A stretch of DNA of 64,000 nt from Micromonospora yangpuensis (GCF_900091615.1 NZ_FMIA01000002.1:124001-188000); one strand, 5' to 3'; shown: positions 1 through 9,151, numbered from the stretch's first letter. A program made the numbers and translations. The notes: generated by a model from the letters alone, not told the origin.

Positions 1-1950
1 GAGGGGATCGCGGTCGGCATGGCCACCAAGATCCCGCCGCACAACCTGCGGGAGATCGGCGCGGCCGTGCAGTGGTGTCTGGAGAACCCGGAGGCCGACG
101 AGGCGACCACCCTGGAAGCGCTGCTGGAGATCGTCAAGGGGCCGGACTTCCCGACCCACGGTCTGATCGTCGGCACCACCGCGATCCAGGACGCGTACCG
201 CACGGGTCGTGGCTCGATCCGGATGCGGGCCGTGGTGGAGGTCGAGGAGGACAAGCGGGGCCGGCCGGCGCTGGTGGTCAGCGAGCTGCCGTACCAGGTG
301 AACCCGGACAACCTGGCCGAGCGGATCGCCGAGCTGATCAAGGAGGGCAAGCTCGGCGGCATCGCCGACATCCGGGACGAGTCGTCCGGGCGTACCGGCA
401 TGCGGATCGTGCTGGTGCTCAAGCGCGACGCGGTCGCCAAGGTGGTGCTGAACAACCTCTACAAGCACACCCAGCTGCAGGAGACCTTCGGCGCGAACAT
501 GCTGGCGCTTGTCGACGGGGTGCCGCGGACGCTGAACCTGGCGCAGTTCATCCGGTACTACGTCGAGCACCAGATCGAGGTGATCCGGCGGCGGACGGCG
601 TTCCGGCTGCGCAAGGCCGAGGAGCGGGCGCACATCCTGCGTGGTCTGTCCAAGGCGTTGGACGCCCTGGACGAGGTGATCGCGTTGATCCGGCGCTCGC
701 CGACGGTCGAGGACGCCCGCCAGGGCCTGATCCGGCTGTTGGAGATCGACGAGATCCAGGCGACCGCGATCCTGGACATGCAGCTGCGCCGGTTGGCCGC
801 CCTGGAGCGGCAGCGGATCCTCGACGACCTGGCCAAGCTGGAGATCGAGATCGCCGACCTGAAGGACATCCTGGCCAAGCCGGAGCGGCAGCGGCGGATC
901 GTCTCGGAGGAGCTGGGCGAGATCGTCGCCAAGTGGGGTGACGAGCGGCGGACCAAGATCGTGCCGTTCGACGGCGAGGTCTCGATGGAGGACCTGATCG
1001 CCCGCGAGGACGTGGTGGTGACCATCACCCGGACGGGGTACGCCAAGCGGACCAAGGTCGATCTGTACCGGTCACAGCGGCGGGGCGGCAAGGGTGTCAG
1101 CGGCGCCACTCTGCGGCAGGACGACATCGTCAGCCATTTCTTCGTATGCTCCACGCACGACTGGATTTTGTTCTTCACCAACAAGGGTCGCGTGTACCGG
1201 GCCAAGGCGTACGAGCTTCCGGAGGCCAGTAGGGTGGCCAAGGGTCAGCACGTGGCCAATCTGCTCGCCTTCCAGCCGGACGAGCAGATCGCACAGATCA
1301 TCCAGATCCCGAACTACCAGGTGGCTCCCTACCTGGTCCTGGCCACGAGAAACGGTCTGGTGAAGAAGACCCGACTCGAGGAGTTCGACTCCAACCGGTC
1401 GGGCGGGGTCATCGCGATCAACCTGCGCGATGAGGACGAGTTGGTCGGGGCGGTTCTGGTGGCGCCGGAGGAGGACCTGTTGCTGGTGTCGAAGAAGGCA
1501 CAGGCGATCCGGTTCAACGCGACCGACGAGGCCTTGCGGCCGATGGGTCGGGCCACCTCCGGGGTGATCGGCATGCGGTTCACCGACGACGACGTGCTGT
1601 TGGCCGTCGAGGTGGTCCGGGAGGGGCTGGACGTGCTGGTGGCGACGAACGGGGGGTACGCGAAACGCACCCCGATCGAGGAATATCCGGTCCAGGGCCG
1701 GGGAGGTAAGGGCGTACTGACCGCGAAGATCACCGAGCGTCGCGGTGGCCTGGTCGGTGCGGTGGTGATCGATCCGGACGACGAGTTGTTCGCGATCACG
1801 AGCAACGGTGGCGTCATCCGGACTCCGGTGAAGCCTGTACGCCGTACCCGAGACCGGAACACAATGGGGGTCAAGCTGATGGACCTCCCGGACGGTGTGA
1901 CTATCGTGGCGATTGCTCGCAATGCCGACGAGCCTGACGAACAGGACTAG
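1..1950 (+). CDS. gyrA: DNA gyrase subunit A, 3' part (5' end outside window)
   Basis: Encodes the breakage-reunion subunit of DNA gyrase, which introduces negative supercoils with GyrB. The frame is open from base 1 (EGIAVG then [13 protein letters not shown]), so the N-terminal region with the catalytic tyrosine lies outside and about 650 residues are seen. Visible are the end of the cleavage core, the coiled-coil region, the GyrA box QRRGGKG near fragment residue 360 that is needed for DNA wrapping, and the C-terminal beta-pinwheel repeats (for example RTGYAKR and TNGGYAKR). The gene ends with TAG, and the DUF3566 gene starts 5 bases later, as in other actinobacteria. The identification is secure. 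The first ATG in the window is internal. Confidence 0.98.
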   Translation, partial: EGIAVGMATKIPPHNLREIGAAVQWCLENPEADEATTLEALLEIVKGPDFPTHGLIVGTTAIQDAYRTGRGSIRMRAVVEVEEDKRGRPALVVSELPYQVNPDNLAERIAELIKEGKLGGIADIRDESSGRTGMRIVLVLKRDAVAKVVLNNLYKHTQLQETFGANMLALVDGVPRTLNLAQFIRYYVEHQIEVIRRRTAFRLRKAEERAHILRGLSKALDALDEVIALIRRSPTVEDARQGLIRLLEIDEIQATAILDMQLRRLAALERQRILDDLAKLEIEIADLKDILAKPERQRRIVSEELGEIVAKWGDERRTKIVPFDGEVSMEDLIAREDVVVTITRTGYAKRTKVDLYRSQRRGGKGVSGATLRQDDIVSHFFVCSTHDWILFFTNKGRVYRAKAYELPEASRVAKGQHVANLLAFQPDEQIAQIIQIPNYQVAPYLVLATRNGLVKKTRLEEFDSNRSGGVIAINLRDEDELVGAVLVAPEEDLLLVSKKAQAIRFNATDEALRPMGRATSGVIGMRFTDDDVLLAVEVVREGLDVLVATNGGYAKRTPIEEYPVQGRGGKGVLTAKITERRGGLVGAVVIDPDDELFAITSNGGVIRTPVKPVRRTRDRNTMGVKLMDLPDGVTIVAIARNADEPDEQD

Positions 1951-1954
1951 TTGA

Positions 1955-2863
1955 ATGACGGAGACACAGGCGAAGTCGGGGAACAAGGGGACCTCGGCCA
2001 AACCGGTCGACGAGGAGGCCGCGAAGAGCGGCGCACCAGCGACCGGCCGCGCGGCCGTGGGCCGGGCCACGGTCCCCGCCGACGCGCCTGCCCCGAAATT
2101 CACTCGGGCCCCCGGCATGGCTCCGCCGCCGGACAAGCCCGAGGATCCGGGGGCGGCCGGTAAGCCGGAGAAGACGACAGGTGCCGAGGCGAAGTCCGCC
2201 CCGGCGCCCCCGGCCCGTCCGAACACCACCCAGCCGATCAAGACAGGTTCGGCCGGTCAGTCCGGTTCCGGTAACCAGACCCGGCTCGGTTCGGCGGCCA
2301 CCGGCACCCTGCCGCGGGTGAGTTCGCCCGGTTCGGGCGGCAAGCCCGATCAGGGGCGTCCGGGCGGCGGCACCGGGCGACCGGCAAACGGTGGCGGCCT
2401 GCCTCCGGGGGTCGGTGGCGCGTCCGCCGTCGGGGCCGCGCGGGTGGGTGAGGCGGTACGCTCCGCGCGTACCTCGGTCAGCTCGGCCGCGTCGCGCGGA
2501 CCGCGCCGGGCCCGGCTGAACCTGAAGCGGATCGACCCCTGGTCGGTGATGAAGTTCGCCTTCGCCGTCTCCGTGGTGCTCTTCATCGTGGTGGTCGTCG
2601 CCACGTCGGTGTTGTATCTGGCGTTGGACGCGATGGGTGTGTTCCAGAGCGTGAACGACAGCCTCACCGACCTGGTGAACGCCGGTGGCGGGCAGAGCGG
2701 CGGGTTCCAGATCACCGCCCGTGGCGTGATCCTGACCTCGGCGTTGGTCGGCCTGGTCAACGTGGTGCTGTTCACGGCGCTCGCCACGCTGGGTGCCTTC
2801 GTCTACAACGTCTGTGCCGACCTGGTCGGCGGGATCGAGCTCACCCTCGCCGAGCGCGACTGA
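1955..2863 (+). CDS. DUF3566 domain membrane protein
   Basis: A 302-residue protein of the DUF3566 family, which follows gyrA in most actinobacteria (Rv0007-like). Residues 1 to about 185 are a low-complexity Pro/Ala/Gly/Lys-rich, probably disordered cytoplasmic region. The conserved domain begins near RARLNLKRIDPWSV (about 185). It has two hydrophobic helices, about 198-224 and 257-282, separated by a short loop that carries a Gly-rich stretch. The gene lies 4 bases after the gyrA stop and is probably cotranscribed with it. No molecular function is established. The position next to gyrase is the main clue and implies nothing specific about activity. Confidence 0.9.
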   Translation: MTETQAKSGNKGTSAKPVDEEAAKSGAPATGRAAVGRATVPADAPAPKFTRAPGMAPPPDKPEDPGAAGKPEKTTGAEAKSAPAPPARPNTTQPIKTGSAGQSGSGNQTRLGSAATGTLPRVSSPGSGGKPDQGRPGGGTGRPANGGGLPPGVGGASAVGAARVGEAVRSARTSVSSAASRGPRRARLNLKRIDPWSVMKFAFAVSVVLFIVVVVATSVLYLALDAMGVFQSVNDSLTDLVNAGGGQSGGFQITARGVILTSALVGLVNVVLFTALATLGAFVYNVCADLVGGIELTLAERD

Positions 2864-2874
2864 GTCTCGACGTC

Positions 2875-2911
2875 GACGCCGGGGTGTCCGCCAGGTGCGG
2901 CCCCCGGCGTC
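2875..2911 (+). terminator. Hairpin terminator candidate after gyrA operon
   Basis: Perfect 10-bp inverted repeat (GACGCCGGGG at 2875-2884 and CCCCGGCGTC at 2902-2911) around a 17-nt loop, 11 bases after the DUF3566 stop. There is no U-tract, as is usual in high-GC actinobacteria. Its position suggests transcription ends here before the separately promoted tRNA gene. Confidence 0.6.
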
Positions 2912-2966
2912 TCGCGTCGCCACCCCCTGCGGCGGAGTAGGGCCACGGGTGGGCGGTGACCCCGGT

Positions 2967-2996
2967 TTGGGCCGGGGTGGGCGGATGGGTTAACCT
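2967..2996 (+). promoter_or_regulatory. Promoter of tRNA-Ile
   Basis: TTGGGC (2967-2972), an 18-bp spacer, then TAACCT (2991-2996) and 14 bases to the tRNA 5' end. Spacing and the -10 hexamer fit a housekeeping sigma promoter. The -35 is a weak match. It probably drives tRNA-Ile and the two genes behind it. Confidence 0.55.
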
Positions 2997-3010
2997 TGCT
3001 CGTCGCTTGC

Positions 3011-3084
3011 GGGGCTATAGCTCAGTCGGTTAGAGCGCAGAGCTGATAACTCTGAGGTCGCTGGTTCGATTCCAGCTAGCCCCA
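3011..3084 (+). tRNA. tRNA-Ile (anticodon GAU)
   Basis: A 74-nt cloverleaf. The acceptor stem GGGGCTA pairs with TAGCCCC and the discriminator is A. The D-arm is GCTCAGTCGGTTAGAGC, the anticodon stem-loop has loop CTGATAA (anticodon GAT), and the T-loop is TTCGATT. CCA is not encoded. Location after gyrA-DUF3566 and before tRNA-Ala is the conserved actinobacterial order. Confidence 0.97.
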
Positions 3085-3126
3085 CCGCACGTCCTCCGAC
3101 ATCAGTCGAGCGCTAGGGGTCGCCCC

Positions 3127-3255
3127 ATGGTGAAGAAGCTTCTTTTCGTCGTCGGCATCGTCGGCGTGGCGGCCTTGGTTGCCAAGCGGGTCAAGGACTC
3201 CAATGACGAGCGCGCCCTCTGGCACGAGGCGACCACCGCTCCCGACCTGCGCTGA
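3127..3255 (+). CDS. DLW-39-like microprotein
   Basis: A 42-residue ORF between the two tRNA genes. An N-terminal hydrophobic helix (KKLLFVVGIVGVAALVAK, residues 3-20) is followed by a charged tail ending in a segment with DERALWHEAT. Proteins of this size, position and sequence are known in actinobacteria as the DLW-39 family; function is unknown. The ATG at 3127 is preceded by AGGGGTCG. It is probably a single-pass membrane microprotein. It is easily missed because of its size, but the codon pattern and conserved location support it as real. Confidence 0.75.
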   Translation: MVKKLLFVVGIVGVAALVAKRVKDSNDERALWHEATTAPDLR

Positions 3256-3277
3256 TCCGGGCGGTTCGACCGCCTGC

Positions 3278-3353
3278 GGGGCCCTAGCTCAACTGGCAGA
3301 GCACTGCCTTTGCAAGGCAGGGGTTAGGGGTTCGAGTCCCCTGGGCTCCACCA
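3278..3353 (+). tRNA. tRNA-Ala (anticodon UGC)
   Basis: Acceptor stem GGGGCCC pairs with GGGCTCC with one G-U pair. The anticodon loop is TTTGCAA (TGC) and the T-loop TTCGAGT, with an encoded 3' CCA at 3351-3353. It completes the gyrA / tRNA-Ile / tRNA-Ala cluster. Confidence 0.97.
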
Positions 3354-3419
3354 GCACGAACACCGGTTGATCCCGGTCCCGAGTACAGCCATTCGTACCG
3401 CCAAGCGGGTTTGCCAGCG

Positions 3420-3821
3420 CTACGGCTTGAGCGTGCTGAGCAACCCGGTGACGTGGGTCTTGATGTCGTCGCGGACCTGGCGGACGACGTCGAGGGGTTG
3501 GCCGGCGGGGTCGGTGAGTTTCCAGTCCTCGTAGCGTTTGCCGGGGAAGACGGGGCAGGCGTCGCCGCAGCCCATGGTGACTATGACGTCGCTGGCTTCG
3601 GCGGTGTCCCAGGTGAGTCGGGCCGGGGTCTGGTCGGTGATGTCGATGCCGACCTCCCGCATGGCCTCGACGGCGGTGGGGTTGATCCGGTCGGCGGGCG
3701 CGCTGCCGGCGGAGCGGACCTCGACGGAATCTCCGGCGAGGTGGCGTAGCCAGGCGGCGGCCATCTGGGAGCGGCCGGCGTTGTGGACGCAGACGAACAG
3801 GACGCTGGGTTTGTCGGTCAT
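3420..3821 (-). CDS. arsC: Arsenate reductase, low-MW phosphatase fold
   Basis: A 133-residue ArsC that reduces arsenate to arsenite in the cytoplasm, in actinobacteria typically with thioredoxin or mycothiol as electron donor. The catalytic P-loop C11-V-H-N-A-G-R17-S opens the protein. Downstream TMGCGDACPVFPGKRYEDW carries the two resolving-type cysteines and the usual WKLTDP motif. The start is chosen at 3821, where ATG overlaps the stop of the upstream aquaporin gene by 4 bases (translational coupling). The minus-strand frame stays open far upstream, but that extension is antisense to the aquaporin gene. Third gene of the arsR-aquaporin-arsC operon. Confidence 0.93.
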   Translation of the reverse strand: MTDKPSVLFVCVHNAGRSQMAAAWLRHLAGDSVEVRSAGSAPADRINPTAVEAMREVGIDITDQTPARLTWDTAEASDVIVTMGCGDACPVFPGKRYEDWKLTDPAGQPLDVVRQVRDDIKTHVTGLLSTLKP

Positions 3822-4555
3822 CGGGGTGCGCTTTCTCGGGTCGGGTGGGGCACGACCACCGCGTCGGCGGCGTGTCCGGCGTGGGGGTACCAGGCGGCGA
3901 GGGCGGCGACGGCCACCAGAGCGCCGACGAGCTGGGCGGCGAGGAAGCCCGGCACGGAGGCGGGGGCGATGCCGGCGAAGGTGTCGGTGAAGGCCCGGCC
4001 GATGGTGACCGCCGGGTTGGCGAAGGAGGTCGAGGAGGTGAACCAGTAGGCCGCCCCGATGTAGGCGCCCACGGCGGCGGGCGCTGCGGTGGTGCGGCCG
4101 GAACGGGCGAGGGCGAAGACCAGCACGACCAGCCCGGCGGTGGCGACCACCTCGGCCAGCCACAGGTTCCCGCCGGTGCGGTCGGTGCGTGACCAGGTGA
4201 CCGGTGGGAGCCCGAACATGAGGGCCGCCAGCACCGCCCCGGCGACGGCCCCGGTGACCTGCGCGCAGACGTAGCCGGCCAGGTCCCGCGGGGTCAGACC
4301 GGTCCCGAGCCGGCGGCCGAGCCACCAGTCGACGGCCGAGACGACCGGGTTGAAGTGCGCGCCCGACACGGGGCCGAACATCAGGATCAACGCGCCCAGG
4401 GCGAGGGCGGTGGCGACCGCGTTCTCCAGGAGCTGAAGCCCCACATCGGTCGGGGAGAGCCGGGCGGCGGCGATGCCGGCGCCGACGACGGCGGTGACCA
4501 GCAGGGCCGTGCCGGTGAACTCCGCGCTGGCCCGCCGGGCCAGGGTGAGACTCAC
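3818..4555 (-). CDS. Aquaporin-family (MIP) channel of arsenic operon
   Basis: A 245-residue MIP channel with six hydrophobic segments. The two half-helix signatures are present: a variant NPV at residues 69-71 (HFNPVV) and NPA at 180-182 followed by R187 (FANPAVTIGRAF). Its place between arsR and arsC, with 4-bp overlaps on both sides, suggests it releases arsenite made by ArsC down its gradient, as described for AqpS-type channels in other bacteria. No ArsB or Acr3 pump gene is present in the window, which supports that role. Substrate is inferred from context; water or glycerol passage cannot be excluded. Confidence 0.88.
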   Translation of the reverse strand: MSLTLARRASAEFTGTALLVTAVVGAGIAAARLSPTDVGLQLLENAVATALALGALILMFGPVSGAHFNPVVSAVDWWLGRRLGTGLTPRDLAGYVCAQVTGAVAGAVLAALMFGLPPVTWSRTDRTGGNLWLAEVVATAGLVVLVFALARSGRTTAAPAAVGAYIGAAYWFTSSTSFANPAVTIGRAFTDTFAGIAPASVPGFLAAQLVGALVAVAALAAWYPHAGHAADAVVVPHPTRESAPR

Positions 4556-4920
4556 TCGGCGGCCCGGGCGGCGGTGGGGATGTCCAACAGCGCGCCGAGC
4601 TGCCGGAAGGCTTCCGGGCGGACCCGGTACCAGACCCAGGTGCCTCGCCGCTCGGAGTCGACCAGCCCGGCGTCCCGCAGCACCCGCAGGTGGTGGGAAA
4701 TGGTGGGGCCGGAGAGGTCGAAGGCCGGGGTCAGGTCACAGACGCAGATCTCCGGTACGGAGGCGATCATCGACATCAGCCGGAGCCGGACCGGGTCGCC
4801 CAGGGCCTTGAACAGGGGAGCGACCGCTGCCGCCTGGTCGTCGTCCATGGGACGGGCCGCGATCGGGGCGCAGCAGGCCACGGCGCTCAGGTCGACCACC
4901 GGCAGAGGCTGTTTCGACAT
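4552..4920 (-). CDS. arsR: ArsR/SmtB arsenite-responsive repressor
   Basis: A 122-residue winged-helix repressor. The metal site CVCDLT (C59, C61) sits in the classic ArsR position, and an additional C16-C17 pair lies near the N-terminus. The recognition helix region is SGPTISHHLRVLRDAGLV, followed by the wing RRGTWVWYRV. ATG at 4920 begins MSKQPLP. It overlaps the aquaporin start by 4 bases. Arsenite binding would release DNA and derepress both this operon and the divergent arsI-like gene. The frame remains open upstream, but that part is antisense to arsI. Confidence 0.92.
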   Translation of the reverse strand: MSKQPLPVVDLSAVACCAPIAARPMDDDQAAAVAPLFKALGDPVRLRLMSMIASVPEICVCDLTPAFDLSGPTISHHLRVLRDAGLVDSERRGTWVWYRVRPEAFRQLGALLDIPTAARAAE

Positions 4921-4976
4921 GCGTCTAGGTTGACAGATTTCAAAACAGAGGGCAACGTGGGGTCTGCTTCGAAAAC
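4911..4976. promoter_or_regulatory. Divergent ars promoter/operator region
   Basis: Between arsR and the arsI-like gene, three similar AT-containing motifs recur in GC-rich surroundings: TTTCGACAT (4912-4920), TTTCAAAAC (4938-4946) and TTCGAAAAC (4968-4976). TCTAGG also occurs twice (4923-4928 and 4978-4983). A consensus TTGACA lies at 4930-4935. The motifs are plausible ArsR half-sites; exact promoters cannot be fixed from sequence alone. Confidence 0.45.
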
Positions 4977-5022
4977 CATCTAGGCAGGAGCCAGTCATGG
5001 TGCCCCTGTCGGGAGGAGAACC

Positions 5023-5484
5023 ATGTCCCGCGTTCAACTTGCCCTGCGCGTGTCCGACCTCGAAGGCTCCGTCGCCTTCTACTCGAAGCTGTTCGGCGTC
5101 GAACCGGCCAAGCGTCGCCCCGGCTACGCCAACTTCGCCATCCAGAACCCGCCGTTGAAGCTCGTACTCCTGGAGGGCGAGCCCGCCCAGCCGACCGTGC
5201 TGGACCACCTGGGCGTCGAGGTGTCCACCACCGAAGAGGTCAACGCGGCCACCCGGCGCCTCACCGAATCCGGCCTGATCACCCTGGAGGAGAACAGCAC
5301 CGAGTGCTGCTACGCCCTCCAGGACAAGGTCTGGGTACGCGGCCCCGGCGACGAGCCCTGGGAGGTCTACACCGTCAAGGCCGACTCCGACCAGCTGGGG
5401 AAGAAGGTCACCGCCAGCACCTGTGGCACTCCCGCCACCGACAACCAGCCAGCCACCACCGGAGCGACGGGGAGCTGCTGCTAG
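5023..5484 (+). CDS. arsI: ArsI/CadI-family VOC enzyme (C-As lyase candidate)
   Basis: A 153-residue vicinal-oxygen-chelate protein. ArsI enzymes are Fe(II) dioxygenases that cleave the carbon-arsenic bond of trivalent organoarsenicals. The expected metal ligands Q5, H62 and E114 (EPWEVYTV) and the substrate cysteine pair C95-C96 (TECCYA) are present. The C-terminus ends in a further SCC. A strong ribosome site GGGAGGAG precedes ATG 5023. It is divergent from arsR and so probably under the same repressor. The related name CadI is used for mycobacterial homologues; arsenic context favours ArsI. Confidence 0.88.
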   Translation: MSRVQLALRVSDLEGSVAFYSKLFGVEPAKRRPGYANFAIQNPPLKLVLLEGEPAQPTVLDHLGVEVSTTEEVNAATRRLTESGLITLEENSTECCYALQDKVWVRGPGDEPWEVYTVKADSDQLGKKVTASTCGTPATDNQPATTGATGSCC

Positions 5485-5745
5485 CGGCACCGTCCCGCCT
5501 GCCTGCGGCGGGCCGTGCAGTGGTTTCCGGTGGTCGTCTCCTGCCAGGGATCGATGACCTGGATGCCCGTGCCGGTGCTCCTCCGTCCGGTGGCCGGCGG
5601 CCTCCTACCCGGGTCGCAATTCGAGTGCCGTCCCGCGCCCGATGTCACCAGGAGCCCGCTCGAACAGGCTTGCCTGGTGCCCTCGGGTGACGCCACCGGG
5701 ACCGGATCCCGGGCAGTCGAGGGCACCGGGAGGCGGCAGATCGAC

Positions 5746-7779
5746 ATGATCGACACAGATGCGTCGAGGCGACCCCGGGTCGTGCGGTTCGGTGCGGTCC
5801 TGGCGACCGTGGCGCTGGTCGGGGTGACAGCGGTGGGTTGTGGTTCCGGGCCACCGCAGGCGAGCGTGGCACCGTACGTCACGATTCCGGCGGCGCCGGG
5901 CGCGGCGACCGGCACGGCCGCCCTGACCGGCCCGGACGTCGAGGCCTGGCTGGACGGGATGCTGCCGGCCGCGATGCAGCGGACCGGCATCGCCGGGGCC
6001 ACGGTCGCGGTCGTCGGCGACGGCCGGATCCTCACCACCCGGGGGTACGGCCACGCCGACACCGGTGGCGGGGCGGCCGCGCCGGAGCCGGTCGACCCCG
6101 AGCGGCACCTCTTCCGGCCGGGATCGGTGTCGAAGGTGTTCACCGCCGTCGCCGCGCTGCAGTTGGTGCAGGGCGGCACCCTGGAGCTGGATGCCGACAT
6201 CGCCGGGAAGCTCGACTTCGACCTGCCCCGCAGCTTCGACGAGCCGATCACCCTGCGGCACCTGCTGACCCACACCGCCGGGTTCGAGGAGCGGGTAGCC
6301 GGCCTGATCGGTACCGAGGGCGACTCGACGGATCTGCGCCGGGCCCTGGTGACCGACCCGCCCGAGCAGATCTTCCGACCGGGTACGGTGCCGGCCTACT
6401 CCAACTACGGCTACGCGCTGGCCGGGTACCTGGTCGAGCGAACCAGCGGGATGCCCTTCGAGGAGTACGTCCAGCGGTACGTCATCGACCAGGCCGGGAT
6501 GACCTCCTCGACCTTCGCGCAGCCGCTGCCCCCGGCCCTGCGGGACCGGATGTCGCAGGGGTACCCGAACTCGGCCGCCCCGGCGGGGCCCTTCGAGTTC
6601 GTCGGCGTCCCGCCGGCCGGTGCGCTCAGCGCTCCGGCGCCGGACATGGCCCGGTTCATGCTCGCGCTGCTGGGCGAGAAGACGGATGACCCGGCGCTGC
6701 TCGACCCGCCCACCCTGGAACTGATGCGGCAACCGGGCCTGGACGCGGGCTCGCTCGGCTTGCTGGCCGAGGGACCCCGGATGAGCCTCGGGCTCTTCGA
6801 CGAGAGCCGTAACGGCCACCGGATCCTCGGCCACGGCGGTGACACCAACTACTTCCACTCCCACCTGCAGATCCTTCCCGACCAGCGGGCCGGCCTGTTC
6901 ATCTCGCTGAACAGCGGCGGCAACGGCGGGATGGACAGCCACGAGCTGCGCCAGGCGGTGCTGACCGGCTTCGTCGACCGGTACTTCCCCGCCAAGGGCG
7001 ACCAGTCCGGAGCCGGAGCGGGCGGGACCGTCGACGCGGAGACCGCGGCGGAGCACGCGGCGGTGCTGGCCGGCACGTACGAGAGTTCCCGGACGATGCG
7101 CAGCACCTTCCTGGCCACCGTAGGCCTGGTCGGTCGGACCAGTGTCGCCGCGTTGGAGGACGGGCGGCTGCTGGTCGAACCGGCACCACTGTCCACCACC
7201 CCCGCGGTGTACGAGGAGGTCAAGCCCTGGCTCTGGCGGGAGGTCGGCGGGCAGCGCACGCTCGCGGCCCGGGTCGTCGACGGTCAGGTGGAGGCCATCG
7301 GGTTCGATTCCGCCTTCGCCCTCCTGCCGGTCGACCCGCAGCGCGGCACCGGCCTGGTCGCCTCGGTCCTGGGCGCCTCGACGCTGGTGCTGGTGCTGAC
7401 GGTGCTGGTCTGGCCGGTCGCGGCGGTCGTCCGTCGCCGACTCGGCCGGGCTCCACGCGGGCGGGCCGGGCGGACCGCGCGGGTGTTGAGCCGGGTCGCC
7501 GTCGCCGGTGCGCTGCTCGCCCTGGTCGGCTGGGCGGTCAGCCTGACCGCCATCATGGGGATGCGGGAGGTCCCGACGGCTGTCCTGCGCGGTGTGCAGG
7601 TGCTGCAACTGGTCGGCCTGCTCGGGGTGCTACCCGCCACGGTCCGGCTGGTCGACGAGGTCCGTCGCCGGGGCGGCTGGCCCCGGATCGTCGGTAGCGC
7701 ACTGGTCCTGCTGGCGCTGGCCGGTACCGGGTGGTTCGCCGTCGAGTTCATGCTGCTCGCCCCGAGCATCTCCTACTGA
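5746..7779 (+). CDS. Serine hydrolase (beta-lactamase/S12 fold) with membrane C-terminus
   Basis: A 677-residue exported protein. Residues 1-35 form a signal peptide ending near GVTAVGC, a near-lipobox, so it may be a lipoprotein. The catalytic domain has the SxxK motif S127-V-S-K130, the YxN motif Y218-S-N, and H363-G-G in place of the KTG box, as in EstB-like esterases and D-aminopeptidases. Four hydrophobic helices follow, at about 539-563, 581-604, 612-636 and 648-670. ATG 5746 is chosen because GGGAGG lies 10 bases upstream and the signal peptide begins there; the longer frame from 5515 has none. It lies 16 bases before a sensor kinase gene. Substrate unknown; cell-wall peptide or ester hydrolysis is possible. 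Confidence 0.85.
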   Translation: MIDTDASRRPRVVRFGAVLATVALVGVTAVGCGSGPPQASVAPYVTIPAAPGAATGTAALTGPDVEAWLDGMLPAAMQRTGIAGATVAVVGDGRILTTRGYGHADTGGGAAAPEPVDPERHLFRPGSVSKVFTAVAALQLVQGGTLELDADIAGKLDFDLPRSFDEPITLRHLLTHTAGFEERVAGLIGTEGDSTDLRRALVTDPPEQIFRPGTVPAYSNYGYALAGYLVERTSGMPFEEYVQRYVIDQAGMTSSTFAQPLPPALRDRMSQGYPNSAAPAGPFEFVGVPPAGALSAPAPDMARFMLALLGEKTDDPALLDPPTLELMRQPGLDAGSLGLLAEGPRMSLGLFDESRNGHRILGHGGDTNYFHSHLQILPDQRAGLFISLNSGGNGGMDSHELRQAVLTGFVDRYFPAKGDQSGAGAGGTVDAETAAEHAAVLAGTYESSRTMRSTFLATVGLVGRTSVAALEDGRLLVEPAPLSTTPAVYEEVKPWLWREVGGQRTLAARVVDGQVEAIGFDSAFALLPVDPQRGTGLVASVLGASTLVLVLTVLVWPVAAVVRRRLGRAPRGRAGRTARVLSRVAVAGALLALVGWAVSLTAIMGMREVPTAVLRGVQVLQLVGLLGVLPATVRLVDEVRRRGGWPRIVGSALVLLALAGTGWFAVEFMLLAPSISY

Positions 7780-7795
7780 CGAGGAAGATCAGGCC

Positions 7796-9151
7796 ATGAC
7801 ACAGCACAGCGGTACCGGCCCGGGGGCCACCGGCGTCCCGGGCCGGTACCGGCTCAGTGGGCGGCTGGACGGGTGGCTCACCCGGCTCGGGGTGACCGGA
7901 CGGTTCGCCCGGGACTGCCTCCTGGCCGTGGTCGTCGCGGTCGTGACGTTCGTCCTGTTGGTGATGCTCTTCTGGGTCGTGCTGCCGACCGAGGAGATCG
8001 AGGTCGGCGCGGACCGGGCCCGGTTGGCGATCCTCCTCTGCTGCGGGCAGGCGCTGCTGCTCTGCCTGCGCCGGGTCCACCCGGGACGCTGCCTCGCGCT
8101 CGTCGTCGGCGTCCAGCTCGTGATCAATGCGACGATGCCGTCCGAACTGACGGTCCAGGGTGGTGCCACGCTGATTGCGGCCTACACCGTCGGCACCCTG
8201 CTCCCGGTACGGACGGTAGTCGTCGCGGTGGGCCTGGCCACGGCGGCCGACACCGTGGGTGCGGTCGCGGCCGCCGCCTCCGGCAGCCCGGCCCCGCTGC
8301 GGGCCGTCCTCGGTCACCTCGTGTCCAGTGCCCTGTCCTACGGCGGTGCGGCCTTCGTCGGCGGCTACGTCGCGACCCACCGGCGGTATCTGGAACTGCT
8401 GCGGGTCCAGGCGGTCGAGGCGGTCCGGGCGCAGCAGGCGAAGGTGTCGGCCGCGATCGGCGCGGAACGTTCCCGGATGGCCCGGGAACTGCACGACGTC
8501 GCCGCCCACCACCTCTCCGGCATGGTGGTGCAGGCCTCGGCGGTGGAACGGCTGATCGACCGGGACCCGGCGGCGGCGAAGGACGGGGTGGTCTGGATCC
8601 GCGCGCAGGGCAAGGAGACCCTGAACAACCTGCGGCTCGTGGTGGGGGTGCTACGCGGGCGACCGGAGGCGGACGGGGCCCCCGGTCCCGGCGAGGGCAA
8701 CGTGCCCGTGCCGGGCCTGGCGGTGCTGGACGACCTGGTACGCACCGCTCGTGAGCTGGGCAGTTCCGTCGAGCTGACCCGGCAGGGCCAGGAACGCGAG
8801 CTGCCGCCGATCGCCGACGTGGCGCTGTACCGGACGGTGCAGGAGTGCCTGTCCAACGCCCGGCAGCACGCCCCGGGGGCCCCGGTACGCATCGAGCTCC
8901 GGTTCGCCGCGCGCGAGGTGGCGCTGGCGGTGGTCAACGGACCCGCCACCCGACGTCCCGAGCCGACGGGCCGGACCAGCAGCGGGGTCGGGCTGATCGG
9001 CATGCGGGAACGGGCCCAGCTGATCGGCGCCCGGTTCGCGGCCGGCCCGACACCGGCCGGCGGCTGGTCTGTCACAGTGACGCTGCCGACCCGGGACGAG
9101 GCTCGGGCCACGTCGACGCGGGCGACCACGAAGGGAACCGAACCGACATGA
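7796..9151 (+). CDS. Two-component sensor histidine kinase (NarL/DesK type)
   Basis: A 451-residue membrane kinase. The N-terminal half has about five hydrophobic segments without a large extracytoplasmic domain. The HisKA_3 dimerisation motif RSRMARELHDVAAHH carries the phospho-acceptor H233. The HATPase domain shows QECLSNARQHAPG (N box) and GVGLIGMRERA (G box). ATG 7796 follows GAGGAAGATC. It ends in an ATGA overlap with the response-regulator gene, so the pair is translationally coupled. The serine hydrolase 16 bases upstream is likely cotranscribed and may report on or respond to the same envelope signal. Confidence 0.92.
   Translation: MTQHSGTGPGATGVPGRYRLSGRLDGWLTRLGVTGRFARDCLLAVVVAVVTFVLLVMLFWVVLPTEEIEVGADRARLAILLCCGQALLLCLRRVHPGRCLALVVGVQLVINATMPSELTVQGGATLIAAYTVGTLLPVRTVVVAVGLATAADTVGAVAAAASGSPAPLRAVLGHLVSSALSYGGAAFVGGYVATHRRYLELLRVQAVEAVRAQQAKVSAAIGAERSRMARELHDVAAHHLSGMVVQASAVERLIDRDPAAAKDGVVWIRAQGKETLNNLRLVVGVLRGRPEADGAPGPGEGNVPVPGLAVLDDLVRTARELGSSVELTRQGQERELPPIADVALYRTVQECLSNARQHAPGAPVRIELRFAAREVALAVVNGPATRRPEPTGRTSSGVGLIGMRERAQLIGARFAAGPTPAGGWSVTVTLPTRDEARATSTRATTKGTEPT

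Noticed and set aside
1..3000. Replication origin within the window
   Set aside because: No DnaA-box cluster or dnaA/dnaN/gyrB seen; oriC should lie upstream of gyrA outside the window.
5605..7608. Long minus-strand open frame opposite the serine hydrolase
   Set aside because: Antisense shadow caused by high GC; no domains, no ribosome site, and the plus strand has a complete enzyme.
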